Positions 44,190-52,143 of a stretch of 64,000 nt of DNA are shown here, one piece after another; the stretch's first letter is position 1, and each line of letters starts with the position of its first letter. This DNA is from Alphaproteobacteria bacterium. Its GTDB lineage: Bacteria; Pseudomonadota; Alphaproteobacteria; Micavibrionales; Micavibrionaceae. The stretch covers positions 50,791 through 114,790 of the forward strand of contig JAUIIA010000006.1 in NCBI GenBank assembly GCA_030432025.1. Reading direction: 5' to 3'. The notes beneath the pieces are model-generated. The model saw only the letters and a list, made by a program, of their open reading frames with translations, made no database searches and was not told where the DNA came from. The position numbers and the translations under genes are program-made.

Positions 44190-44604
44190 ATTTTGACCTA
44201 GAACGCGGCAATTTTAGGACGGTAACTGATCCATCTATATAACAGAACTGGTCCATAAGCTTAGCGAAGGAAACACGGGGATTTAAGGCGCATTTAGGCA
44301 CAACTGTAACCGTATAGGTATAACCAGTGTATAGTTAGTGGTTAGATACGTAGTTAACATGAGACATATAAATACATAGTTATAACTATGTGAGACTCGA
44401 TATTACCTCTCTGTATTCTTGAATATATAACTCTCTAGAAATAAGAAATAAGAAATGAGAACTCGACGCGGTTCTGTCTCATTAGTTTTTTAAGAGTTTA
44501 CAAGGATTATAACACTATCTGTACTCGTATAGGATAATGCAGTGTTATAGGTATGAGGAGTGGTTACATTCATGTTTAGTATAACACATATGAGTAATTA
44601 GCAA
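44190..44604. other. AT-rich intergenic region of the island with palindromes
   Basis: No gene is visible in these 415 bp. The stretch holds many short related words (GTATAG, ATAGTTA, GTTATA). It contains a perfect 18-bp palindrome (44374-44391) and a 9-bp inverted repeat TATAACACT/AGTGTTATA (44508-44516 and 44541-44549, 24-bp loop). Such a region could be a regulator-binding, origin-like or excision-related segment, or decayed sequence. Nothing distinguishes these options from sequence alone. Confidence 0.5.
44374..44391. repeat. perfect 18-bp palindrome
   Basis: ACATAGTTATAACTATGT is its own reverse complement. It sits in the AT-rich non-coding part of the island among similar partial words, as expected of a binding site for a dimeric protein. 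Confidence 0.7.
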
Positions 44605-45078
44605 TTACTCCATTAATGCACCGAGGGACACCTCTTCGCCTCCCACAAAATAGTTGTATTCAACCTCATCCCTACTGAGCACTACAAGGACACCAAGTTG
44701 ATAGGCATAGCCGCCTTCAGAATGCGTTAAATCACAGAGCTTGCGCTTATCTGGGCTTAGCTTCTTGTTCCACCAACCTTTGAACTCAACAGCAAGCTTA
44801 TTACTACCTTCTGAGTTATCTCCCCTACGATGGATAAGTAGATCGGGACGCATAAGATTTCCCTCTACATCTCGCTTATGATCACTTTCCTGCTTATTAT
44901 ATTCACAATCAAGATTGTAATCATTTAATTCAGTTTTTTTGAGTAACTCCTGCAAATAGACGCCCACACGGAATACCAGAGCTTGCTCTAAACCCTCCAT
45001 ATCTAACAGTGAAGGTTCCTCTTCTCGCATAAGATCAACTGCGGCCCTTAGCAAATTTATAAGATCACTATTTTTCAT
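44605..45078 (-). CDS. PD-(D/E)XK-like hypothetical protein
   Basis: The product is about 157 residues from ATG 45078 (MKNSDLINLLRAA). The frame is open to 45195, but the extra part has no ribosome site. A helical N-terminus precedes a compact core with RPDLLIHRRGD and LAVEFKGWWNKK, that is, the Pro-Asp followed by Glu-x-Lys pattern of PD-(D/E)XK nucleases, with an upstream Glu in a helix (EQALVFRVGVYL). Orphan proteins of this kind are common on mobile islands. It could be a nuclease-type effector or a structural relic; catalytic activity is not shown. Confidence 0.66.
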   Translation of the reverse strand: MKNSDLINLLRAAVDLMREEEPSLLDMEGLEQALVFRVGVYLQELLKKTELNDYNLDCEYNKQESDHKRDVEGNLMRPDLLIHRRGDNSEGSNKLAVEFKGWWNKKLSPDKRKLCDLTHSEGGYAYQLGVLVVLSRDEVEYNYFVGGEEVSLGALME

Positions 45079-45580
45079 TAGTACTACTCTACAATTAAAC
45101 GCCCTAGTTGGAAAAATAGCATAAATTTCCAAGACCCTAATTAAATATAAATCATAAGCAAACTCCCCCGTATAGGCATGTAAACGCTTCGACATCTATC
45201 TTTATAAGTTCCGTAACATTTTTGCTGTAACATCGGATTTTGAGGGGTATATGCTCTACTGCGTAGGTATATGACATAGGACGGGAACCTAGAGCCGCTC
45301 ACTAAGCCACGTAGAAGCTCACTGAGTGCCATAAAACATGTACCAATGTAGGGGTGTTGCGGGAATAAAAAAGACGGCGCCCAGCACCGTTTAAATCGCT
45401 AAAAACAAACTAGTACAAATTTAACACAAAAAAAGCGCGTAGTAAAGCCTTGTGAAAAAACGCTTCAATAATCCATTAGCTTGACAGATTCTTAAGCAAG
45501 TGCGACCTTGAGGTGTGACCTATTTCTAACCATAGGCCGTGTAATCCGCAGTAAATAAGGATTATGATTTTAGGCAGCGT
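45079..45580. other. right-end non-coding segment of the island
   Basis: About 500 bp lie between the PDDEXK-like gene and attR. No supported gene is present. An A-rich tract with a weak AAGCG/CGCTT pair (45430-45470) and the repeated motifs near 45498-45547 are the only structure seen. A transcript from the last gene's promoter must start here, but I could not choose convincing boxes. Confidence 0.45.
45498..45547 (+). promoter_or_regulatory. possible integrase arm-type sites, right end
   Basis: Two direct copies, AAGTGCGACCT (45498-45508) and AGGTGTGACCT (45511-45521), then GCCGTGTAATCC (45536-45547), match the left-end pair at 35065-35089 in sequence, order and direction. The 45581 att core follows 33 bp later. 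This fits arm sites bound by a tyrosine integrase, but excisionase sites are also possible. Confidence 0.42.
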
Positions 45581-45599
45581 GTCCCTCCTCCGCTACCAT
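45581..45599 (+). repeat. attR: 19-bp direct repeat of the tRNA-Met 3' end
   Basis: This is an exact copy of 34986-35004 with no tRNA body before it, marking the right island boundary. The stop codon of the convergent XRE-type gene begins at the next base. Confidence 0.87.
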
Positions 45600-46523
45600 T
45601 TATTTTATTCCACTTTGAATTTCCTTATACACAGACAAAGCGTCTAATGGCGCGTCATAAGTCACAGAACGAACCTGTCTCCCATAGTAAGTAAATCCTT
45701 CTTCTTCATTTTCAGCCAAAGTAACGTACTGTTCCTTAAGCCCAAAGCGCTCACACAACTGCACTCCATCTATTTTGCCGCAAACACCACCAACCTTATC
45801 AGGAGGATATCCAAATCGCTCATGCAAATGATTAACTATATTTTTAAGAACCAAATAGGACATTTCGTTGCCGTTACTATTCAGTGAAAATATATAAAAT
45901 GAGTACGGCTCTCCCTCGGCGGCAAAATCCTCTAGCTCTATCGCAGTCTCGCCTCTTTCACCGTTTATAATTTCTTGAAAGATTTTCGGTTTAAGGTGCA
46001 AACAAATCGAATGTCCTTCTATATTCGTATCGCACTCAAATGATTGAAAAATGCCATTACGGCTGCCTATCCACAGCTCCAGCCTGTCCTCATCAAAATT
46101 CACATGAGGTCTATTCTTATTAAAAAAACCAACAATTTTTGTTAAGCTGCGCTGTTTACTGCCATCCTCGCATTTACATGACAAAAGATTATGCGTTTTA
46201 AATTGCTTCCAGTTTAGAAAGGATGCCCGACCAATGATTTTGAGTATTTTCAGCTGATCAAATTTTCCTCTTAGAACTTCTTTAAGACTACTGATAAACT
46301 CCCGCTTTGGGTCATATACCCCAATAACAATATCGTCCTCACTATAGCCTAACTTGAGCACAACAGCTTTAATGTCATCCGGACGGGTCTTTCCATTTTC
46401 CCAATGGGAAATAGTTTTTCTGTTTTTTATACCGACAAGCTCAGAAAACTTCTCTTGGCTAACGCCTCTTTTTGACCGGTCTTCTATAATGAAGTCTTTG
46501 AATGTCCTATAAAATCTTGGCAT
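45600..46523 (-). CDS. XRE-family transcriptional regulator with large C-terminal domain
   Basis: The 307-residue product has an N-terminal helix-turn-helix (about 8-65, GVSQEKFSELVGIKNRKTISHWENGKTRPDD, quoted in part) and a long unassigned C-terminal domain with two Cys (LLSCKCEDG), probably for ligand or partner binding. Its stop codon touches attR, so it was the gene facing the tRNA before the island entered. AT-rich codon use sets it apart from the genes beyond 47514. It is divergent from the gene at 46681, which it may control through the inverted repeat between them. Confidence 0.87.
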   Translation of the reverse strand: MPRFYRTFKDFIIEDRSKRGVSQEKFSELVGIKNRKTISHWENGKTRPDDIKAVVLKLGYSEDDIVIGVYDPKREFISSLKEVLRGKFDQLKILKIIGRASFLNWKQFKTHNLLSCKCEDGSKQRSLTKIVGFFNKNRPHVNFDEDRLELWIGSRNGIFQSFECDTNIEGHSICLHLKPKIFQEIINGERGETAIELEDFAAEGEPYSFYIFSLNSNGNEMSYLVLKNIVNHLHERFGYPPDKVGGVCGKIDGVQLCERFGLKEQYVTLAENEEEGFTYYGRQVRSVTYDAPLDALSVYKEIQSGIK

Positions 46524-46555
46524 TCTGCGCCCCCCGACACAAACATTTTAAATCA

Positions 46556-46590
46556 ACCATTGTCCAATCTACGTGCTCTCATTGGATGGT
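46556..46590. promoter_or_regulatory. inverted repeat between divergent XRE gene and 46681 gene
   Basis: TCCAAT (46563-46568) and ATTGGA (46581-46586) with 12-bp spacing, extended by ACCAT/ATGGT with small offsets, form a likely operator for the XRE regulator. It lies 33 bp upstream of the regulator's start codon and in the leader of the divergent gene. Confidence 0.4.
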
Positions 46591-46680
46591 CGGTCTCCTA
46601 AATATATGAGCAAAATGACCACAGTGCTGAACAAATATCAGCATTATCAATTGCTAAAAAACTATAAGGAGACCAGCAAT

Positions 46681-47478
46681 ATGAGCAACTATAATGTAAC
46701 GATCAACATTTCAGAAACACTTCCCAATATGCTTTTGGGAACTGTTCACTTCCCTCTAAAGCTGTTTCGTGCAGGGTATCAAAACTTTGATCCCATTTCC
46801 TTCAAAGAGACGGACAACAGTGAAGACTGTAAAATGCTTTTCGATCCGGTCTTAGAACAAGAAAAGCTGGATGAAATGGAAGCTTTTGTTGAAGAACAAA
46901 TCAAGGCTCAGAGCCTGCTTGACAACATGCCTGTCAAGGAAGGTCATGAAGAACTCATAAAGGAGCTAAAAACTCTTGTTCAGAGCTCATTTGAGGACAC
47001 TCTTAGACGAGGATGCGGTGTGCGTAGTCTGGAGGTGCACTTCATGGATATCTACCTCAGAGAAGCACCAAAAATCTCTATGGATGACGGCCTCGTTAAA
47101 ATCATCGATGTCAATTTAAGGCTCGCGTACCACATTACCGTTCATGGCAAATGCGGACCTTTTAGAAAGCACGTTGACTTTAAATTTCAGGATGCTGAAG
47201 TCCAAACAACTTTGAGTGTGAAATTGAAGAGATCCGGTTCTGTGATCAAGGCGTATATTGAGTTTGATCGACTAAAACTCGTACTGCGCAAGGTTTTCAA
47301 ATTTACTTTCGATATAAAGAAATACTTGAAACCAAAAGTTGATCCTATCGAAGTCTTTGATTTGAAGACATTCTCTGCGTCCATGCCAAACGCTGAAAAG
47401 AGCCTCATTATCAAGAAGGCCGATACTTTCATAGAGAAAGACCAGCTTAAACTTGGCATTGAGTTCGCAACAAAATAA
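46681..47478 (+). CDS. hypothetical protein next to an XRE regulator
   Basis: The product is 265 residues from ATG 46681, which has AAGGAG about 9-10 bp upstream. The frame is open from 46573 with other ATGs at 46606 and 46615. It is soluble and Lys/Glu-rich, with alternating strands in the C-terminal half (VNLRLAYHITVHGKCGPF). No domain was recognised and no signal or membrane segment is present. It is divergent from the XRE gene with an inverted repeat between them, and AT-rich like it, suggesting a transferred regulator/target pair. A strong terminator follows. Confidence 0.62.
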   Translation: MSNYNVTINISETLPNMLLGTVHFPLKLFRAGYQNFDPISFKETDNSEDCKMLFDPVLEQEKLDEMEAFVEEQIKAQSLLDNMPVKEGHEELIKELKTLVQSSFEDTLRRGCGVRSLEVHFMDIYLREAPKISMDDGLVKIIDVNLRLAYHITVHGKCGPFRKHVDFKFQDAEVQTTLSVKLKRSGSVIKAYIEFDRLKLVLRKVFKFTFDIKKYLKPKVDPIEVFDLKTFSASMPNAEKSLIIKKADTFIEKDQLKLGIEFATK

Positions 47479-47483
47479 GAATT

Positions 47484-47509
47484 AAAGCCTCCTGCAAAGG
47501 GGGCTTTTT
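47484..47509 (+). terminator. Rho-independent terminator after the 46681-47478 gene
   Basis: AAAGCCTCCT, loop GCAAAG in part, AGGGGGCTTTTT forms a 10-bp stem with one G-U pair and ends in a T tract, 6 bp past the stop codon. The A run on the other side may also end the convergent porin-like transcript. Confidence 0.87.
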
Positions 47510-47513
47510 CAAA

Positions 47514-48518
47514 TCAAAACTCGTAACGCATAGAACCGATAGACGTCACATCGTCATCGTCGTTGACGTATTCATAGTTCACGCCGATATTGAAGGATGC
47601 GCCGCGCGCAATATCAATCTGGGAGCCAAACGCAGCGGAACGACGGTCATCGCCGTCATAGCGGCCAGCAGCACCCGACAGTGAAAAACGATACGCGCCT
47701 TCCTTATACATGAAGCCGACAGAACCAAAGACATGGTCGTTATCGCCCGCCTGCCTGTCGAGTTCGACATTTTCATACCCGACTTGCGCATCGGCCAAAA
47801 AGCTCGCGTAAATAACTTCACCAACCAAAGCCGCACCAAGTGTATCCCCCGGTAGGCCAACAGCCGTTATTGTATCACCCGGGTCCTCACCCGTATCCCC
47901 TTTGCGGGCACGCAGGCTGGCGCGGTAATTTTGCTTGCCGATCGGACGGGTAAAAGATGCACCGACCTCAGCACGCCCTTCCTGATCCGCTGTGGCGGAG
48001 AATGTATAGGAGTTATATTGAACGGAATAAAACCCGCCGGCCTCATCCAGCGCGCCGATAAAACTGTCATTCTTCAACTCCGCATTCCCGAAGCCGCGCT
48101 TACGGCGGGTATTTTCAAATACCGCGCCCGTGACGTTACCGCCCGCGATCGTGCCCCATTCATCCGAAATGGAAACGGCGACATCATCCTCATAAGAGTC
48201 TTTGCGCAGACGGTCATAATTCGCGACATAGCGTGCGCTCAACTGCCATGTATTCGGCAGCTCAATCTCCGCCTGCACATCACCGATTGCACGGGTGTTG
48301 TAATCATCATCGTCGGCATTGGTGCTGTATTCCGCACTCTGGTCGACAAGGAAGTTGCCATTCACCGTGACACCGCCCAGCTCAACCGCCAGCGGCTCTT
48401 CGATGAAGGACAAACTATCATAGTTGATCGGCACGGCATCGCCATCCGCATGCGCAAAAGACGGAGCGACCAAAGCCGCCATGAATGTAACTTTAAAAAT
48501 CTGTGTTCTGTATTTCAT
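47514..48518 (-). CDS. porin-like outer membrane beta-barrel protein
   Basis: The 334-residue product has a Sec signal peptide (cleavage near residue 24, PSFAHA) followed by alternating amphipathic strands with aromatic girdles and a C-terminal phenylalanine (SIGSMRYEF), the usual signal for outer-membrane assembly. Asp-rich turns (NADDDDYN and VNDDDDVTS) may bind cations. It resembles gram-negative/alphaproteobacterial porins of about 16 strands. It precedes, with 2 bp spacing on the same strand, no other gene; the haloperoxidase gene starts upstream and both are probably cotranscribed. The solute is unknown. Confidence 0.8.
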   Translation of the reverse strand: MKYRTQIFKVTFMAALVAPSFAHADGDAVPINYDSLSFIEEPLAVELGGVTVNGNFLVDQSAEYSTNADDDDYNTRAIGDVQAEIELPNTWQLSARYVANYDRLRKDSYEDDVAVSISDEWGTIAGGNVTGAVFENTRRKRGFGNAELKNDSFIGALDEAGGFYSVQYNSYTFSATADQEGRAEVGASFTRPIGKQNYRASLRARKGDTGEDPGDTITAVGLPGDTLGAALVGEVIYASFLADAQVGYENVELDRQAGDNDHVFGSVGFMYKEGAYRFSLSGAAGRYDGDDRRSAAFGSQIDIARGASFNIGVNYEYVNDDDDVTSIGSMRYEF

Positions 48519-48520
48519 GA

Positions 48521-49933
48521 CTACGCCGCCCTCACAAATGCATTGCGGTAGATGTAATCCGCAAGATTACGCCCGGCACGCAAACCTTCATCATTATCTG
48601 CGTTCCAGTGCACGCCGCCGTAAATACGGCTCATACCATTCTCTTCCGCTGCTTGCCACAAACTGGTCCATGAACGGCGGACATCGGTCAACTGCTTCGG
48701 CCAGTTTACAAGGTCGGGCGCTTTAGCAGAGAAGGACACACGGTCGGTACCGATGAAGTTGGCAATCATGCGTGCGGATACACCACTAAACGCTGAGTGA
48801 CCGGACGTGTAAGCCGGGAAGTCAGGTGTGAAAATCAACGCAAGCCAATCCGCATCACGTTCATTCACCAGCTCGGGGTTACTCATTTTATGAATGCGCT
48901 GTTTGATCGTCGTCTCGGGACGGATAATGTCGTGGGTGTACTTACTGTCCCATGTCGTGATGGCGGCATCGGCCTGCCCCATACTCAACAGAGCCATTAG
49001 ACGCGCCTGCTGTAGCAAGGATAAATTCATATCCTGTGTCACGCGCATTGCGATGATTTGCCAGTGACCGGGCGGAGTAACCCCGCGAGGGCCGTCTTCC
49101 CAGAAAAACGCAATCTGCGTCTGGTCGACGGTACGTAATGTGCTCTTGTCTCCGCCAATCGCCTTGACGTAACGGAATTGCTCGACAAATTCACGGCTAT
49201 TCACATCCAGAAATTCCGGCGCACGAAAATCGCCCTTATTCTTCATGACCCATGGTTTTTGCGCGCCCCATCCCGGCAATAGACCACGGTGGAATGTCCC
49301 CAGAAACGGACCATCCTCGGCACCGTAAAACGGCCCCGTAGGCGCCCATCTCAGCTCATCCGTCCTGCGCGGATAGCGTCCAAGGTAGAAGTTGGCTTTA
49401 TTCGGCTCCGCGCCGTCATTTGTCCGGCTTTTAATGATCAAGTCAGAAACATATTTACCGTACTTGATACCGAGATCCTTGGCTTCACCATCAGGATATG
49501 CAGACAAGAACTTCTTCCTGTCGAAAGCAAAGGATGTCTGGAAAGCTTCACTAATGGCGCGAGACATTGCGACACCGTAAGCAACCTCGGGGTTCGCACC
49601 CTGCGGCGCAGGCAAAGCATTCCAACGCGTGTTATAGCCACCCGTAATGCCGTTTACGGCCAAGAAGCCCGCCGTGTGCCCCATGGCCAATGCACGGGAT
49701 GCCGGCGGCGGTGTCACCGTCTGGTTACGGATGGCCTGCAAGGCAACATCCGTCCAGTAATACGGCGCCGACAAATTTTGCGGCTTAATAAAATCATGAA
49801 TGTAGGATTGCTTGGACGTAACCGGCGCAGAGCAGCCGCCAAGCATCGCCAAAGGCGACGTGCACGCCAGATATAGCGCACCTGTCGAGAGACCTTTAAC
49901 AAAGTCCCGTCTTGTAAAATCTGTAGTCGTCAT
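48521..49933 (-). CDS. vanadium-dependent haloperoxidase/PAP2-family exported protein
   Basis: The 470-residue product starts with a Tat-type signal (TRRDFVKG) that also has a lipobox (LGGC near residue 34), so it is probably exported folded and lipid-anchored. The C-terminal domain has the vanadate/phosphate site of the PAP2 superfamily: Lys and Arg in DSKYTHDIIRPET, SGH in AYTSGHSAFSG, and the RxxxGxHxxxD-type RIYGGVHWNADND. Such enzymes oxidise halides with peroxide or act as acid phosphatases. It lies 2 bp upstream of the porin-like gene. Which activity applies is not clear. Confidence 0.88.
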   Translation of the reverse strand: MTTTDFTRRDFVKGLSTGALYLACTSPLAMLGGCSAPVTSKQSYIHDFIKPQNLSAPYYWTDVALQAIRNQTVTPPPASRALAMGHTAGFLAVNGITGGYNTRWNALPAPQGANPEVAYGVAMSRAISEAFQTSFAFDRKKFLSAYPDGEAKDLGIKYGKYVSDLIIKSRTNDGAEPNKANFYLGRYPRRTDELRWAPTGPFYGAEDGPFLGTFHRGLLPGWGAQKPWVMKNKGDFRAPEFLDVNSREFVEQFRYVKAIGGDKSTLRTVDQTQIAFFWEDGPRGVTPPGHWQIIAMRVTQDMNLSLLQQARLMALLSMGQADAAITTWDSKYTHDIIRPETTIKQRIHKMSNPELVNERDADWLALIFTPDFPAYTSGHSAFSGVSARMIANFIGTDRVSFSAKAPDLVNWPKQLTDVRRSWTSLWQAAEENGMSRIYGGVHWNADNDEGLRAGRNLADYIYRNAFVRAA

Positions 49934-50028
49934 ATTCCCCCGAGTTAAGCAGATAAAAGCATTAAAACGTATTCAATTTAAAATGAGAAGAGCGTTCGCC
50001 ATTTTTTCCAGAAAAATAGTGATTAAAT

Positions 50029-51009
50029 TTACACATGCGGTGCCCGATGGCCTGCAGACACTTCCGCACTGCGAACCGCGCTTTGCTCCGGCTCCGCCAA
50101 TAAGGTTTCATCCGTCCAGCCACCAAGCAACTTCCCAAGCTCTTTACGTTGATGCGGATCATCCATATTCGAAACACCTTGCCAGCACTCAATCATCAGA
50201 TCGAACAGCAAGTAACGGTTCAACGGAATATCTTCATTGGCATCACACAATTGCAGATGCGGAAAAACGCCACCGGAAGTCTGGGTCAGAGCGCTCCTTA
50301 CATCAGCATTTATTCGCGATAACGCTTTTAGATCGCCATGCTCAATCGCCGCGCTGACCGCTGTGGTATCAAGAACGTCCGAAACATGGGGTTCAATGGC
50401 AGCCCAACGTTTTTGAACATTCGCCAGATATTTCGGATTAACGGATTCAACCTCGTAGGCATCCCCCTTAAGCCATAGCGCACACCCCACGCGGGTCGCA
50501 TCAATTTTGACATGCGGACAACCAAGGCGGTGTCCGATTTGCAGTGTGTTACGCACACCAAGTCGACCTACACCCGGCTCCTTCAAGCCACTTGAACGAA
50601 CATCCCCTTTAAAACACAAGCCGCGTACAAAATCATACTCGCGGTCATTATTCAGGTACGGGCTATAGGATGGAGGATCGTCCTTATATTCGGCGGGTAC
50701 AAATTTACTCTCCAGCTTCATTCCCATGAGAACGCCATTTTCGAATTCAGGCTCGATATATAAGTCACGCAAAACAAGATTATCCTGCCCGCCGACAACC
50801 CCTTCTGAAACCATGTCTACAAGCTCGTCAGGCGTGAATGGCAGCGCCTCCCACATCTGCATGTAACGTGTGCGCATCTTATTGTGATAATTGCCCTCGG
50901 CATCCGCAAAAGCCACCGTATAAGGCATACGCACACCCAGTTCGCGCAAACGGTCCTGCGCATGGGCGTCACGGCTTTTTTCTGCGGTATCTGCAAATTC
51001 TGTCAACAT
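50029..51009 (-). CDS. hypothetical protein with a GNAT-like C-terminal pattern
   Basis: The product is about 326 residues from ATG 51009 (MLTEFADTAEKS). The frame reaches 51033. No signal or membrane segment is present. A segment around residues 170-215 (RLGVRNTLQIGHRLGCPHVKIDATRVGCALW, quoted in part) has the layout of the acetyl-CoA-binding end of GNAT folds, but motif A with its Q/RxxGxG/A is not clear. The rest is unassigned. It is divergent from the PRC-barrel protein gene. A weak acetyltransferase-like call at best. Confidence 0.6.
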   Translation of the reverse strand: MLTEFADTAEKSRDAHAQDRLRELGVRMPYTVAFADAEGNYHNKMRTRYMQMWEALPFTPDELVDMVSEGVVGGQDNLVLRDLYIEPEFENGVLMGMKLESKFVPAEYKDDPPSYSPYLNNDREYDFVRGLCFKGDVRSSGLKEPGVGRLGVRNTLQIGHRLGCPHVKIDATRVGCALWLKGDAYEVESVNPKYLANVQKRWAAIEPHVSDVLDTTAVSAAIEHGDLKALSRINADVRSALTQTSGGVFPHLQLCDANEDIPLNRYLLFDLMIECWQGVSNMDDPHQRKELGKLLGGWTDETLLAEPEQSAVRSAEVSAGHRAPHV

Positions 51010-51094
51010 GGCGCGGGATACTATCACAAACACCCAGTTTACGTAATAAAAAAATTATTGGTAACGATACCTCATTCGGGCCGTTGGAGCAGGC

Positions 51095-52132
51095 ATGATG
51101 AACCAAGACCCCAGAATTGCGCCCGACACCGCCCCTGTCATTGACCATGATGTACATCAATCCTTCACGCAACGCTCCCTCAGAGCGGTTGCGGGGATTG
51201 CTATCGGTCTGTTTTTAATGGGCGGTGTCGTGTCATGGTTCTTCATGGGCGATCGAACCGTAGATGATGATTACAACGCCGATGGCACCCCACCCCTGGA
51301 AAGCGCGGAGTTCGAACAGACACCCGGTAACCAGTATGAGGAAGGATCGGGACGAAGTGCGACCTACGACTTTTTCTACAGTATGTTTGGTGGCATCGAG
51401 CAAGGACTGGAAGAAAACCCGCACAACCTGAAAAATGTAGGTCACATCGACCAGTTCAACATTGATGCCGATCGTGTCATGGGTGACGGCGCACCGACAA
51501 TGGCGTTGGAAAAAGCCTCAGCCGAGGCTGCCGCCAAGTTAAATGCCCAATATAGCCAAGCATTCGAGGGGCAATACACGCACTCCATCCAGACTGTCGT
51601 GGGTAGCGAAGTTCTGGACAAAGACGGGCAAAAAACAGGACAGGTCTTCGATATTCTGGTCAATAAGGATACAGGTCAGGCCAAAGCGATCATTGTGCAG
51701 GATGACGACTCCTATTACGAACGCGACCTGAAAGCCGTCGGCTTTAACTATCTTGACCGTAAGCAGGATGACGGCGACAGGGTTTTGAACATTGAAGAGC
51801 AGACTTTCGAGAAAGCCAAAGAATTTGAATATAACGACAAGGTGAATGAAGCCTATGTCAGCTTGCGCCGCTTGCAAGATGGTGACCTCATCGACTTTGA
51901 AGGCGAAGTTGCCGGAAAGATTGATACCGTTATCTATGAAAATGCCGAAGCGCAGGATATCTACTTCACATTGCGCCCGACATTGGCCGCGCAAGGACCG
52001 AAACGTTTCAAGTTATCGTTCAGCGAAGCCGAGATTGTAGAAACCCCCGATGGGCTGGACGTTCAACTGACGGAACAACAAACGCGCGGCTTGGCTTCGA
52101 TGCTATTTTCTAAAAATACGGTTCAGAATTGA
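51095..52132 (+). CDS. membrane-anchored PRC-barrel domain protein
   Basis: The product is 345 residues from ATG 51095; a second ATG follows directly, and GGAG lies 5-8 bp upstream. A single membrane segment (about 31-50, AGIAIGLFLMGGVVSWFFMG) precedes an acidic periplasmic part. Around 160-240 is a PRC-barrel with VGSEVLDKDGQKTGQVFDILVNKDTGQAKAI (quoted in part), and a second partial barrel follows near 270-330 (DGDLIDFEGEVAGKIDTV). PRC-barrels bind partners such as RNA-processing or photosynthetic-type proteins. The role is unknown. Confidence 0.76.
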   Translation: MMNQDPRIAPDTAPVIDHDVHQSFTQRSLRAVAGIAIGLFLMGGVVSWFFMGDRTVDDDYNADGTPPLESAEFEQTPGNQYEEGSGRSATYDFFYSMFGGIEQGLEENPHNLKNVGHIDQFNIDADRVMGDGAPTMALEKASAEAAAKLNAQYSQAFEGQYTHSIQTVVGSEVLDKDGQKTGQVFDILVNKDTGQAKAIIVQDDDSYYERDLKAVGFNYLDRKQDDGDRVLNIEEQTFEKAKEFEYNDKVNEAYVSLRRLQDGDLIDFEGEVAGKIDTVIYENAEAQDIYFTLRPTLAAQGPKRFKLSFSEAEIVETPDGLDVQLTEQQTRGLASMLFSKNTVQN

Positions 52133-52143
52133 TCACGAATTAA

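Larger units (their letters stand above)
34986..45599. mobile_element. integrative genomic island in tRNA-Met, carrying a type I RM operon
   Basis: The island is bounded by 19-bp direct repeats (34986-35004 and 45581-45599) of the tRNA-Met 3' end, so the tRNA stays intact. A tyrosine integrase lies just inside the left end. Cargo is the hsdM-hsdS-hsdR operon plus a nucleotide-metabolism-like gene, a folded intergenic RNA candidate, a small membrane protein and a PD-(D/E)XK-like protein. The sequence is visibly more AT-rich than the flanks. No conjugation, capsid or replication gene is visible, so mobility beyond excision and integration would need help. Confidence 0.87.

Noticed and set aside
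49812..50357. 181-residue plus-strand frame
   Set aside because: It spans the divergent region and overlaps two genes on the other strand. Composition looks like a reverse-strand shadow.
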